From Botryllus schlosseri (taxonomy: Eukaryota > Chordata > Ascidiacea > Stolidobranchia > Styelidae): 25,520 nt of DNA. Position numbers and translations under genes: made by a program. The notes beneath the pieces are model-generated. The model was not told the origin of the DNA and ran no database searches. It saw only the letters and a program-made list of their open reading frames with translations. This document shows, one piece after another, positions 1 through 10,334 of the stretch. The stretch covers positions 1 through 25,520 of the forward strand of contig KE604945.1 in the NCBI GenBank assembly GCA_000444245.1, read 5' to 3'. Every line of letters begins with the position of its first letter. Positions within the stretch are counted from its first letter, which is position 1.

Positions 1-344
1 GAATTGAAAGAGAAATATAAATATAAATACTACTTCTAAAAAGCGGAAAATACATTTCATGTCTTTTGTCTAGAAAGTTTCAACGGTGGTCTGCTAAAAC
101 AGGTGTAAAGCTAAGAGAAAGTCAGAGTCCACTTTTCCAGATTAGGTTAGGCCATAGTCTGCTAGATTACGATGTGATAGGTAAAGGCTAGATTGCGAAA
201 CGCTAAACGCTATGATGTGCCGTATTTACTGTGATGAAAAACATTTTAATATGGCGACAATGCGGTGTGAACGGAACCACGCAACCAGCTACCTAAATTA
301 TATTCACAGATACGTTCGTGAAATTGTATTAGTGTGCGCGAAGC
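1..344. other. Window edge, no gene seen
   Basis: No exon continuing the SHFRGG gene was found on the minus strand, although its next exon should lie in this direction. Weak similarity to the AAGTAG repeat may begin near 35. Confidence 0.4.
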
Positions 345-627
345 TCGACAAAAAATTCTTGGTTATACTCAACTTTTATGAAAATTAAATGTAGATACTC
401 CGTGAAAACAGCCCCGAAATTCCTCAGGCTATCATTCTGATTGTAGGATTAAACTACTTCTATTTGACAAACTGAAAGTAGCTAAAAGTAAGTAAGTAGA
501 TCACAAAATATTACGAAGTAGAAGTAGAAGTAGCGGAAAATTAGATCTACTTGACTAAGTACCTAAGTAGCGTAAAACTACATGAGTACTTCAAGAAGTA
601 GAAGTACTTCGTTAGTGACCACCTCTG
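345..627. repeat. AAGTAG-rich interspersed repeat, copy 1
   Basis: The shared block TGACAAACTGAAA..TAGC.AAAAGTAAGTAAGTAGATCACAAAA also occurs at 5510-5560. The copy ends at AGTGACCACCTCTG, reversed CAGAGGTGGTCACT, a hAT-like terminus. Weaker similarity to copy 2 extends left, possibly to about position 35. Confidence 0.7.
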
Positions 628-811
628 GTCATAGCTTAGGATAACGTGCTATCATATACCTTCAAATCGGTTGAAATGTATTGGTATTCCTATTAGGATA
701 TATCTGATAATTATTGTTCAATCATTGAAAATCATCATCATCGATATCAGTGTATCGACGACAGGTTTGAAACTAACCAACCAACCAACNAANCAACNAA
801 GATCAATTTAC

Positions 812-970
812 CCGAGAGAGTCCAGAGCATAATAACAGATGATGTGCTGCCCNGNCTGACTGNNGNCGGGTTTCCACGTGATGTTTGATGCGTATGACCA
901 GGTGGCGTTCATGTAGATCGGGAACGATACTTCCACACCAACTGGACCCAAAACTACGAATTGGATAATT
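812..970 (-). CDS. SHFRGG gene exon 6 (contains ambiguous bases)
   Basis: The acceptor ATCTTATTCAG opens in phase 2 and gives IIQFVVLGPVGVEV, an NAT and an NIT glycosylation site, ITWKP, SQxGQHIICYYALDSLG. Family members have the same 'SP/GPxG...VTWTP...FCYTAIDSxG' ending to this module. Ambiguous bases at 853, 855, 863, 864 and 866 blur about three residues after ITWKP. The donor CTCGG/GTAAAT at 811-810 is phase 2. I could not find the following exon in 1-800, so the gene continues outside the window. Confidence 0.8.
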
Positions 971-3900
971 CTGAATAAGATTTTAAAAAATAACGCAAGC
1001 TATTACATAATTCAGCTCTATGATGTATTATGCTAAAATAACTAATTTCGAAAGTTAGTTTGATTATGGTGGTGCAAAATATAGTGTAATACCTTTGATA
1101 GAGCATTATTTTCGCAAAACAATGATCCTTCGATTAACGTTAATCTTGCCACTGATGTTAAATATCACAACACTGCAAATTTACATTAACGTGTACTTCC
1201 ACGATAGCTAGAATATTACATGTACCTTTCACATTGAACGATGCCACCCTCGACAGGCCTTGATTTTTGTGTGCGACAAAAGCATTGCCTATTTATTCGT
1301 TTAACGGGTGCTACTTACAGATGCCTACATGAATATTTTCTGCATTTGGTCGAAATCAAGCAGACTACATATTTCGAATAACGGATGATTAAACATGTCT
1401 GTTATTTTGCCCATACGTTGCGTTGGGGTCGCTTGGAAATGCGTGGATAATTTCATCAAAGGTGCCGTTGTCATCGGACACAGTCATGGTTTCTCCATCT
1501 TGTATTGTTTCCTCCGGATAAGTCGGCGAATCATTACACGTTGTTGTTGTTGAAATGACTGAAGATTTGAGTTTGGTGAAACACTGATATCTATAGAGGG
1601 GGTTTTGCTTACTATCGACGAGGAATTGCAACGGTACTTGACTTAAGTAGTCAATCGGCTCCACAGTTCTGGTCCCGTTCACTGCAATTGTAGTCAATGG
1701 GTGGTCTTCCAACATCAGAGCCACCGGTATGAGATATGTTCCACCCGCTCCGTCGTAATGGATTTGGCACGTACTCTGAAGTGCAAAAAATGATTGTTTG
1801 CTCACTTTACCGGTGTGGTAGGGACAGGGCCATTGTGCGCCTGACATTTCGGAATAGGACGTTATATATTTTTGTCCTTGATGATTTAGCGGCATATTCA
1901 CCGACTCATGATATACATACACACGAGCTGTTAATATGCATACCATGGGTTGGACAAGGTCAAGAAAAGGCTGGTAAAGTGTGCTCAAACTTAACCAAAA
2001 TGACTATAGAAAGTATCGATACCCTCCATCAACAGCGCAACGTGTCTCTGGAGCCCGACACAACAAGCGGGCTAAGCCAATCGATATCATAATAATCTGA
2101 CATATCCAATGTATACAGCTACCAGCTGCAGCTACGCAACGGAAAGATCACCATAAGTTGAATGACAATGCGGGAAAATTCGTCGGGCGCTAATGCATTC
2201 CGTTGAGCCAGTTCTACCTTTACAAGTGAAGGAAAGGCTTTTAATTTGTGTGCTCACTTCGTCTCTCTGCGACGCGATTGCAGTTCGAAACACAAGCTCA
2301 TTGTCCATTGCCGCGACGCCAGCTTAGCACTCACCCTCAACCCGCAGCTACCCATTTGCTCATGAGCTAAGCTCTCGTTTCTCCAAACAGCATTGTTGCG
2401 TCACTATGTCACTCTCCATAACAATGGAAAATTTGAGGCTGATTGTGGGGGTTCCTAGGCCATTATCGACATAAAATTTATATTTTTGTAATCAGTACAG
2501 CGGCAGCTTTCGATTTATACCCGTTTTATCAAATTTGATACTCGGCAAGCCGGTCAAAAACTACCGTCAAATTGCCTCTAGCCAAATGGAAAGTATATGA
2601 CGTGAACCAATTTCACTGGGCCGTGAGATTTGCTTGTGTCCACACCATATAGGACACTATGTTTCAACCATTCCAACGTGATATAGATACGTTTTCGCAG
2701 TGTAATCTTTCCCCAATTCCGGAATTTGTCGAATTTATCGGGGATATTCAGAGATTTGAAATAGAATACGTTGCTAGATATGTAGTTATCAGATGCGGAC
2801 AAACGTAGTGAGCGTTAGCACTCAAGTGGAGGTAGAAAAAACGCCGTAAATGGCTACTACTATAGGTAGAAGTAGCAGCAGTGACATGTCCAAGTGTTGT
2901 GAGATGTAACAACCACTTCAAGTGGAAATAAAAAAGAAAGGCCTCAAAACGGATCAAATAATAGTTTTAAAAATAGATTTGGTCTAGCGATCGCATGTTT
3001 TTAGCAGTTAATCGGATGTGGCTACTTTCGTAATCTTGTCGACTAACGTCAAATGACCAGTCATACTACAAATAGGATCTATTTTCGAAAATATCTCCAG
3101 TTGATATAAGGCAGGGGCTTTGTCATCCGGCCTTTCTCACAATTTCACTCGTACTCGATCCTGTCCAATAAATATGATGAGCATAACACAAACCTCGTCG
3201 AGAGTGAAGTGCGGGTATCTGACGTCGCACACACCAGCGCATTCGTCATTTATAAACGTATTGTTAGATCCAGCGTATCTGCAAGTCACGCGGTCCCCAT
3301 CGCTGTCAACGGACTGTATCTGTATGATTGACGGACATCCTTGCAAGAGTCTGAAACGAGTCTTGTTACCAAGGCTTGACTGCCGATGATGTGTAAGATT
3401 ACGATGTTTATACCTGACTACTGGTGGACTGAAAGTGCGCGGTGGATTATTTGGGTATCCTGTATCAGATCTTACGGCCAAATCGACGAGAGACGGCACC
3501 GCCCAATTACCTCTACCACCACTGTACAAACCTGATATCCAATTGCCTCCTGTATAGCTAAAATGAACGACATGCACACTTGGCTTAGGATTCAATTAAG
3601 AATGATATTCTACAAATATAAGTAGCCCTGTACCTAACGTAAAATGGGCCCAATGTTTCTACTTCAACTGTAAAGCTGTTATATCCATAAGCCCAGTTTT
3701 CGAAGGAATCATACGCAGTGCATTTGATTGCTGTAGGCAGAGTAGTTCGTCCACTCGTGTCGTTTATGGTCAAGTAGTTTGTGGAAATAATCCAAGAACC
3801 ACCAGTGTATGATTCGACTTGGGATGATATCGCGGCATCGTCACAATCCCAATTACCGTAATCGCGACGCCAACCGAGTCGATAATTAACTTCGATCTGC

Positions 3901-6900
3901 AAAAGAGAACACAGTCTTGAAATCCATAAATGACGATTCTGAGATGAAATAGCACTACGATTAAGGCGCAATTATGGAAAAAGAAGCATCGGGAATTGTC
4001 ATTCTTATTGAGGACAGAAGTATCGGCCGACCTCAATATTATTACAAAAACTAATCGCTATAATAATCATTTATCAGGCAAAGAGATGCGATGTTGAAAA
4101 TGCGACCTTGTCGGAAACGTTGATTTCGACATGGACGCTCTCTGGATAGGACCAGCAAACACACACTGTCCTTCTGTGAATAAAGTTTTATTGAAGTGTA
4201 CTTAAGTTAATATCTCAGGTCAGCCTAGCGAGCCGCATTCCTGTGTTTACTATAATTCGTGCGCGATTCTTGTGATGGTCTTTTTAATCAGAGTGGGAAC
4301 GTCCACACTGTACAGAGTGTCATTTTGTATGTCTCTGAACTGGGATTCATTCCTGTGCCGGCCTTCAAAATGTAATTCGAATTTATGAATTGGCCCAATA
4401 CAAGTTGTACTCAAACGTGTATAACTGTATATTGCAGAAATAAAAGAAGAGAATTACGAGTAATATAAACTTATAAACTATAATAAAATTCGATTTAAAT
4501 CATGAAAGAGGTGTGGTTAAGGTGGGTATCGACCACAATGAGCAGTTTATAGAACATAGATAGATACTTTGCCATTAGATTACTTTACTACTAGTTCACG
4601 ACAACGTAAGCTGTAAGCTCCGATCACTTCGTTTGCGGCCAATTTAATTGTGATAGAACAATGGAGGCTCAGTAAACGCACAGTCATTGAGCTATTGCTC
4701 CCTCTCTAAGGGGTCACACCAGCGTATTGCGGACGATCCGAATGTATGCAAGATCAGTTATTTAATGGACACCGTAAATTGATGACTGGAAATTGACTCA
4801 TAAATTTTGTTCCAAGTCAAGAGTCAAGCAACATTTGTAAAACGCCGAGTCAAGTCAAGTCAAGTCATTTTTACGAAGTGACTGCGGTCCAGTCAAGTCA
4901 TACGAAAAAAGTGACTCGAGTCATCCCAACACTTCCCACGACTCATTCGCTCAAGCTTGATGCTCAGCAATCAAAGTCCATCAATTTTACCATTGGCAAA
5001 CATCTGTTGGATAATCACGCTTGTGCGAAAAATTATCGAGACGACAGATTTCGTGTCAATGGGAGGGGCCGTTCACACTTTCATTTGTGTGCCTTGGAGT
5101 CGACTTTTATCAAAATACACCATCCAAGGCTGTCTCAGCAAAAAGAGTTCGTGTACCATCTACAACTGTACATTGAACGCTCTGGTATTCGAAATTTCAT
5201 GCTGGTGACGTCATATTTCGTGATACGATTGTTGATTTTTATTATACGATGTTCTTTTGCGTTCTCTACTAGTTGCTGACAATTACTCCTGACGAGTGTA
5301 GGTTAAAATATTCGGGTTCATTTCAATATGAATATTCTATTGAATTGTATATTGAAGTTTTGTACCTCCAAGAAGCTTTTCAAATAATTCTAAAAAGCGA
5401 TAACTATATTTCCTGCCTCATTTTGTGAAAATTAAATTCTTTTTGATACTCCTAGAAAACAGCCTAGAAATTCTTCAGTCTCTAATTGGAGAAATATAAT
5501 ACATTTTCTTGACAAACTGAAAATAGCGAAAAGTAAGTAAGTAGATCACAAAACATTACGAAGTGGAAGTAGAAATAGTGAAAAATTAGAGTTACTCGAG
5601 TGAGGAATGCAAGTACTGGAAATCTACTTGAGTACTTCGAAAAAGTAGAATTTGTTACTGACCACCTGCAATCTTTTGCAGTGAAGAGCGGTGAAGTTCA
5701 TGACTGGTGAGGCACTGACCCCTTTTAGAGTCCGGTCTACAAATATATACGCCCAAAAGGGGAGCTGAGTATATTGGTGACTTGTTTCGTATCACATTAG
5801 CACTATTCACACGCAGGCTACACAAGAAGCTACTAAATACCCACTCTTCAAAGTAAGAATGGATGGAAAATACGGAACAGCTACATCGGTAAGCGAATGA
5901 ATTTGTTCTGCACTACATTTTGGCCATTGGAACTCACGATTCATACTTCACCAGTGATTCTCAGCCTTTTTGACCTTGTGGCACCCTCTCAAATGGAAGA
6001 AAAATAGTTCACTGGTGGAGAGTAACGTATTGGTACGTTACACCAGGGTTGTAATGACTCGAGTCCGACTCGAGTCGCGATTTTTTGGTAACTCTTTTTG
6101 ACTCGAATCATTTTTTCAAATGCGTAAAATGACTCGACTTGTATACTCCAGTCATTGTGCACAACTCGAACCAAGTCATATGACTCGACGCTACGGCGGC
6201 CAAGATAGACATTTAATAGTAACTTCGAAGAATAGTAGAGTTACCACATTATTGGTATTTCGTGTACCAGTCCTTATGCTTGGAATATAAGGTCAGAAAC
6301 TGTTAAAACTGAGTAAAATTACTATATTATCAACGCGAGTCATTCTATATCACTCGAACATAGTTGAAAGAAGTGGATTGAACCGGATTGAACTGAAAAT
6401 TAAGAAGTGAAGATCATGACTTGAACTCGGAGTCGAGTCAAAACAATATGACTCGGACTTGACCCTCTACCGGCTGACTTGGAATCGGACTTGACTCGGT
6501 GGTGAATTGAAAATGACTCGACTCGACTCAAAACTATAAAAGAGGGATTGACTTTGACTCGAAACCTGCGTTACACCGATAAAACACCAATGGGCCAATA
6601 GTCTTTGACCGAGTTAGACTTTGGAATCCCTTCCAGAGTGCTGTGGGGTTATCTAGACTCCTACTCGCCACCAGCCTGCGTAATCAGTCACTTACAAAAA
6701 GTCTGGAGCGCAAATTGACCGTGCTATAAGTGGGCCTCTCAGCAATCATCGGCGACGTGAAAAATTACCATGGATGCTGAAATAACATGAACACTAAATA
6801 ATCAACGAGTATACCCGGAGTGCAAGATATTGGCGAGATGATGACTAAAAATATATCGATAAAAGGACACCAACCTACGTCGTGTCATTGTTCAGCCCCA

Positions 6901-8059
6901 GGTTCTGACAGATGTGACTAGAAAAAGGTCAATATACGTTCGTCCAAACTTCACCATGACAGCCCGAGTGATGACCTTTTCCTCAGTTATCACCTTCCCA
7001 AATGCAAATATATTTGGGCGAGTTGTTCTACCATCATTGGCGATGGAGGCCTCGGTTTGATTCTAGCTAGGCAGTACAGCAATTTCTGAAGCGTCAGAAC
7101 TTTATCGGAGGCTCTCCGCCCCTATGCACCCGGAAAAGAGAGCCAAGACGGATTCAAGTAAGAGAAAGAAAACAGCAAGGAAGTCGAAAAATAAAAGAGA
7201 GGGATTGAACACTGTTACATTACTGAGGGGGATGCCAGCTTACGAGACCGCTCCTCGTCGTATCGACATCCTCCTATCTGTTCACCACATCGCACTGTAC
7301 ATTGTGTGCATTGAACGGATAAAAATAATAGACACAGCGATTATGCCACACTCAGAATTTGTATTCCATAATTTTTGTTATTCTTCGACCTTGTTTACCA
7401 CATTTGATTGCGGCACCACGGTTGAGAATCACTGAGCTACATCATCGATTTGCGAAGTCAATGATGCATCGTTTCGTCGCGTTGCGATTGCCGGGTTGTT
7501 AACCAACAAACAGTGAAGCAGACAAATTCGTGTATGTTATTGTTTTCTCTCATATTCATCGGTGATTCTGTGGAGACTGTGGAGACTGTGATGCTCTGAA
7601 ATGATTGTTATTTAGTTATTCGAAATCCCCGTGACAATAGGATTCAATATGTAGGTCTATCAGTTATTACAAATTCTGAGCTGTGTTTGATGAGTTGCGC
7701 TATCACGGGTGAGGCTATAGGCTTGCCCAAAACATGCCTCTCCTTTCACGCTATATGTACGAACAGTAAATATGCCGAATCCGTTATTTTCGGTGAAAAA
7801 AATCTTCAAAATTATGTCATTCATGATCCGGGAACAATGAACATCGATAAGATTACCAGTAAGCTTTCAAGATTTTTATCATTTTTTTTTAGATTTTCTG
7901 AAGAGAGGTGACGGGCCCGGCTACACTTACCTGGTGCGTATTTCCTTGACTGTTCAAATGTTTCCACGACACTGTGCCACCGCGAAAATGCGAAGAACTT
8001 GAGAAGGATACTTGCAGAGTGATAACTAGCAGGATTCCAGCTATTCTCATGAACTCCAT
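812..8059 (-). CDS. Secreted/extracellular 'SHFRGG' family protein, 6 exons, 3' end outside window
   Basis: The spliced gene joins 8059-7931, 3896-3634, 3557-3414, 3350-3194, 1775-1417 and 970-812. Together these give 403 residues in one frame, with matching phases at every junction (0, 2, 2, 0, 2). A hydrophobic signal peptide (residues 1-20) is followed by SHFRGGTVSW (23-32), YRLGWRR (48-54), SYTGGNWI (131-138), VDLAVRSDTG, PVVRLLQGC, VDSDGD, DECAGVC, FTLDESTC, YLIPVALMLEDH, VPLQFLV and a last segment with ITWKP and ICYYALDSLG. From memory, this motif order is that of a large uncharacterised family of cysteine-containing, N-glycosylated ectodomain proteins predicted in cnidarians, sponges, amphioxus and tunicates; the role is unknown. 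No membrane span is reached, and the open phase-2 donor at 812/811 shows that coding continues past the left edge. Introns are 4034, 76, 63, 1418 and 446 bases. The first contains nested hAT elements. The family assignment is recognition, not a search result. Confidence 0.85.
1292..1297 (-). promoter_or_regulatory. Possible intronic polyadenylation signal AATAAA
   Basis: The minus strand has AATAAA 92 bases after the TAA reached by reading through the exon 5 donor. It lies in intron 5, so it is either chance (likely in A+T-rich DNA) or the signal for a short secreted isoform that ends after exon 5. Confidence 0.3.
1417..1775 (-). CDS. SHFRGG gene exon 5
   Basis: The acceptor ATTTTTTGCACTTCAG leads in phase 0 to STCQIHYDGAGG, YLIPVALMLEDH, YLSQVPLQFLV, a Thr-rich TTTTC stretch and a PEETIQDGETMTV segment ending near FPSDPNA. 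These are the conserved central blocks of the family. The donor AAC/GTATGG (1416-1415) is phase 2, and the codon it splits with exon 6 makes Thr. If the donor is not used, the frame runs eight more residues to a TAA at 1391-1389. Confidence 0.85.
1776..2794. other. Intron 4 of the SHFRGG gene, left part
   Basis: There is no recognisable coding or repeat content apart from a short run of low complexity. Open frames on the plus strand here are shadows or chance. Confidence 0.5.
2795..3110. repeat. AAGTAG-type repeat, opposite-end fragment
   Basis: GTTAGCACTCAAGTGGAGGTAG, ACTTCAAGTGGAA.A..AAA and ATTTTCGAAAATAT match the order of blocks at 14960-15230. It looks like the other terminus of the same family and lies in intron 4 of the SHFRGG gene. 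Confidence 0.5.
3194..3350 (-). CDS. SHFRGG gene exon 4
   Basis: After the acceptor ACTCGTTTCAG the exon completes Arg and reads LLQGCPSIIQIQSVDSDGD, then VTCRYAG, an NNT glycosylation site, DECAGVC and FTLDE. The VVR-L-x-x-GC join across the 63-base intron restores the family spacing, which supports the intron being real. The donor GAG/GTTTGT is phase 0 and less consensus-like than the others. The next residues (STC) arrive correctly from exon 5. Confidence 0.86.
3351..3413 (-). other. 63-base intron 3 of the SHFRGG gene, stop-free and of length 3n
   Basis: It runs from GTATAAAC to GACTCGTTTCAG. Its length is 21 codons with no stop in the coding frame, so retention would insert 21 residues between PVVR and LLQGC without breaking the protein. 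Confidence 0.75.
3414..3557 (-). CDS. SHFRGG gene exon 3
   Basis: The acceptor is CATTTTAG, 76 bases after the exon 2 donor. The exon completes the Ser codon and reads YTGGNWISGLYSGG, VDLAVRSDTGYPNNPP and ends FSPPVV plus the first two bases of Arg. The 'RSDTG...PP...PVVR' block is a strong family signature. The donor GTCAG/GTATAA opens a 63-base intron that is itself stop-free in this frame. Confidence 0.87.
3634..3896 (-). CDS. SHFRGG gene exon 2
   Basis: The exon follows a good acceptor (TTCTCTTTTGCAG) and opens in phase 0 with IEVNYRLGWRR. It then carries WDCDD, an NDTS glycosylation site, IKCTAYDSFENWAYG and the strand TVEVETLGPFYV. The W-R-R, C-D-D and C-T-x-x-D spacing is what the family shows after SHFRGG. 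It ends GTTAG before GTACAG, in phase 2. The split codon with exon 3 makes Ser. Reading through the donor gives residues that do not match the family. Confidence 0.87.
3897..4794. other. Intron 1 of the SHFRGG gene, 3' part
   Basis: Unremarkable A+T-rich sequence with a normal acceptor at its 3' end; no repeat or exon identified. Confidence 0.5.
4795..4933. repeat. Partial GACTCGAGTC-family repeat
   Basis: Tandem-like AAGTCAAGTCAAGTCA units end at GACTCGAGTCATCCCAACACT. Reversed, this is AGTGTTGGGATGACTCGAGTC, close to the end of the MITE at 6044 (AGGGTTGTAATGACTCGAGTC). I could not find its other end. Confidence 0.55.
5385..5668. repeat. AAGTAG-rich interspersed repeat, copy 2
   Basis: It runs parallel to 345-627 in the same orientation, from CTAAAAAGCGATAAC through AGTAAGTAAGTAGATCAC to ACTGACCACCTG, with diverged but collinear sequence. 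It lies in intron 1 of the SHFRGG gene. Confidence 0.7.
5952..7434. mobile_element. hAT-like element in intron 1 of the SHFRGG gene
   Basis: The left end is CAGTGATTCTCAGCCTTTTT and the right end, reversed, CAGTGATTCTCAACCGTGGT; both run on into GTGGCACC or GTGCCGC. The flanking octamers (TACTTCAC and AGCTACAT) agree at only four positions, so the target duplication has decayed or was never there. A basic, Lys-rich ORF start (7124) lies near the right end. A 525-bp MITE is nested inside. Confidence 0.75.
6044..6568. mobile_element. hAT-type MITE with GACTCGAGT repeats, nested
   Basis: CGTTACAC is duplicated exactly at 6036-6043 and 6569-6576. The ends are CAGGGTTGTAATGACTCGAG and, reversed, CAGGTTTCGAGTCAAAGTC. 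Almost the whole 525 bases consists of degenerate GACTCGAGTC/TGACTCGA units, densest at the two ends. Confidence 0.88.
7931..8059 (-). CDS. SHFRGG gene exon 1: signal peptide and SHFRGG motif
   Basis: This exon holds 43 codons starting at ATG 8059-8057, the only in-frame ATG before the hydrophobic segment. Residues 4-20 (MRIAGILLVITLQVSFS) form a typical signal peptide, with cleavage expected in the Ser run at 20-23. SHFRGGTVSW follows at once, as expected for the mature N-terminus of this family. The exon ends CACCAG and is followed by GTAAGTG, a near-perfect donor, in phase 0. Confidence 0.88.
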
Positions 8060-8113
8060 GATAGTTATATGCCAGAGCAACGGAAAGTGAAAATGTATGG
8101 TACTAATTCCATA

Positions 8114-8121
8114 TATTTATA
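8114..8121 (-). promoter_or_regulatory. TATA box of the SHFRGG gene
   Basis: The minus strand reads TATAAATA here, 55-62 bases before the start codon. Transcription would then begin near 8085-8090, giving a 5' untranslated region of only about 30 bases. A core promoter this close to the first coding exon supports the chosen ATG. Confidence 0.6.
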
Positions 8122-8861
8122 CGCGAATTGATGTTGTTGTTTCATTCGAACATCCTGTTTCGCTCGCTAGCGATGCGAAATGAAGTTTATCAAAACATTC
8201 TCGACTGTCGGAATGCGCGTGTCAAGCATCTATCCCCAATATGAAGAATTTTAAAGCTTCAATGTTCGACAAGACAAACCCGGTTGATGCAGTTGTTTTG
8301 AAGATAATTAATAATATTGTCCAGCTTCGCCCATCGGTTATTTAAAAACCCTGTGAACTTAAACGCGTTGTATTTCTTCGAGGAAGTTCTTCAACCACAA
8401 CTTCAGTTCAGGACATTTATTCACAATATGAAAGCGCCAATTAGTTCCAATTGAAAAATTTCTAATCACGAGTCATCAACGGATCATGTCTTATCATCAA
8501 GAATAGGAAATGTCCTATAGCAGATCTTCCACCGCATGGTGGTTTTTGAAGTGTTACGATATATCACCCAATAGAATGTATATTTTCATTACATGAATCA
8601 TTTCAAGCTATTCGATCCAAGTCTTAGTAGCGTAATATTGCAATGGTGGTGAATGGTGATAAAAGTCGCCTGTTCTGTAAATCAAAACGTCGTCGCCGTT
8701 ACGTGCGGTGTATCGTATCGTATGTCCGAGCATCACACCAATTACGCATTCTGCAGGTTTTTAGTATAGGTTTATTTGCACTCGGCACGCTGATGAAATG
8801 AAAACCGGCCCATCAATCTTCGATTCTACGTAGCCGTTGCGCGAATTTGAAGCAGCTAGGT
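8122..8861. other. Upstream region of the SHFRGG gene
   Basis: The likely proximal promoter region lies here; no coding sequence is recognised and no repeat is clear. Confidence 0.45.
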
Positions 8862-8905
8862 CAGGGGTGGGCAAACTTTTCAGCTCGCGGTCCGCATTAT
8901 AGTTT
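8862..8905. mobile_element. Solo hAT-like terminus
   Basis: CAGGGGTGGGCAAACTTTTC followed by GCTCGCGGTCCGC is a classic hAT end. I found no partner end to the right, so the element is truncated or its other end has diverged. Confidence 0.5.
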
Positions 8906-9184
8906 AACTGAAATAATAAGCCAATACGGGAACTTTCATTTGATTATATAGTAACTATATGGAGACATGGAGATAAGGCATATATATGTATTAAAAGAAT
9001 TCAAACATTCATTTGATGATAACGCACAGGCATCAGATCGGCAATCGGCTCGTAGATATGCTTCTGCGTTTGGTTTAGCTTCAGAACACTCAATGCTAAT
9101 ATCATCGTAACCAGCATGTTACCTATAAATACGATTTTGCAAAAGGCTTACTATTGAATAGTATATTCATGTTGAAGTTCTGTA

Positions 9185-9345
9185 CCAGACATGGGGTCAT
9201 CGCGATTAGTAATCGTAATCGATTACGACGATTACAGCATTTTCAAGTAATCGTAATCGCAATCGATTACATTCGAAAAAATTCTAAAGTAATCGTAATC
9301 GTAATCGACTACTTCCCATATCTAATCGATTTCTTTGTGAAAGAA
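9185..9345. repeat. GTAATCG-rich repeat, first block
   Basis: Many units of GTAATCGTAATCGATTAC are separated by unique spacers such as CATTTTCAA and AAATTCTAAA. A related block lies at 13653-13783. The style matches the subterminal repeats of the MITEs in this window. Confidence 0.6.
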
Positions 9346-10309
9346 CGATTACTTTTTATTTGTACAAGGATTATGACATAAACTGAACATTCGTGAACAT
9401 GGAAGAGATATTTTGCCACGTTAGTGATAGCACAAACGTATGATTTTCAAACGCCACTGGTCATTATTACGTCAGAAGTATTATCCTTGCTCGTCATTGC
9501 GTAAGACGTATCTACATGTAGTAAATAGATATTCGATGCACACTGTAGCGCGATTGAAAGAATACTCGCTATGCCGCATATCAGGTTATCAATACACCCC
9601 AGACGCCACTACCTCGCTGCAGGATAATAATCACCACTCTTCCTAGTTCCAAATAGTAACTTATATATTGATGCTAGGTTATGCTTAATTACGCTTTGGA
9701 TTACTAACCGGTGGCTTCCGTAGGTTAGTAATCTATAGTTGAACGCAGTTTGACCGTTGCTGGTTGGCGAGCAGTAGGCCTATGTACGTACGTAAAAACG
9801 CCCGACAAAGATTTGAAATTTTGTACTCATCAAATGAAACATTTCGATTTCCACAACGAAGCATTAAATCAACAGCTGCTGATGTATATCATAACAGAGC
9901 TTGTAGTATATGTATTAGGTGGACGGTATAATAGTATGTTAGCTTTATCTTATTCTCATATGACTGAAACGGGCGCCAATCAATATTTCGCAATTCTTTA
10001 CTTAACATTCGAACCTGCCGCCATAGCCATCCGCTTCTACACTAGGTAAAGTGTGGGTTATAGCTAGAATCAGGACCAAAGTAGCAATTCGTCCCCCGCT
10101 CTAAAATTTGGTCTTGGGCCCCATAGGAATGTCCTGGTCATTTTTCAAGTTGATGACTGCATTTCGTAAATAATATTGGTAATTCCATTATATCATTACT
10201 CTCCCAGCCCCCCGATGGTCGGATTTACCTGAAGAGCTGAGGACACGTAATTGATAATTATAACTTCTGGTTTGTTGTTCTAACTATATTATAGTATGTT
10301 GTTGATTAG

Positions 10310-10334
10310 TTACCTGTTACCTGTTACCTGTTAT
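10310..10334. repeat. TTACCTG triplicate microsatellite
   Basis: Three exact 7-base units TTACCTG are followed by a broken fourth, in intergenic DNA. Confidence 0.8.

Noticed and set aside
1736-2092. 118-codon plus-strand ORF
   Set aside because: It overlaps the antisense of exon 5 of the SHFRGG gene, which has strong family motifs and splice sites; the plus-strand product has none.
4878-5279. 133-codon plus-strand ORF
   Set aside because: It starts inside a GACTCGAGTC repeat, lies in intron 1 of the SHFRGG gene and has no recognisable domain or splice support.
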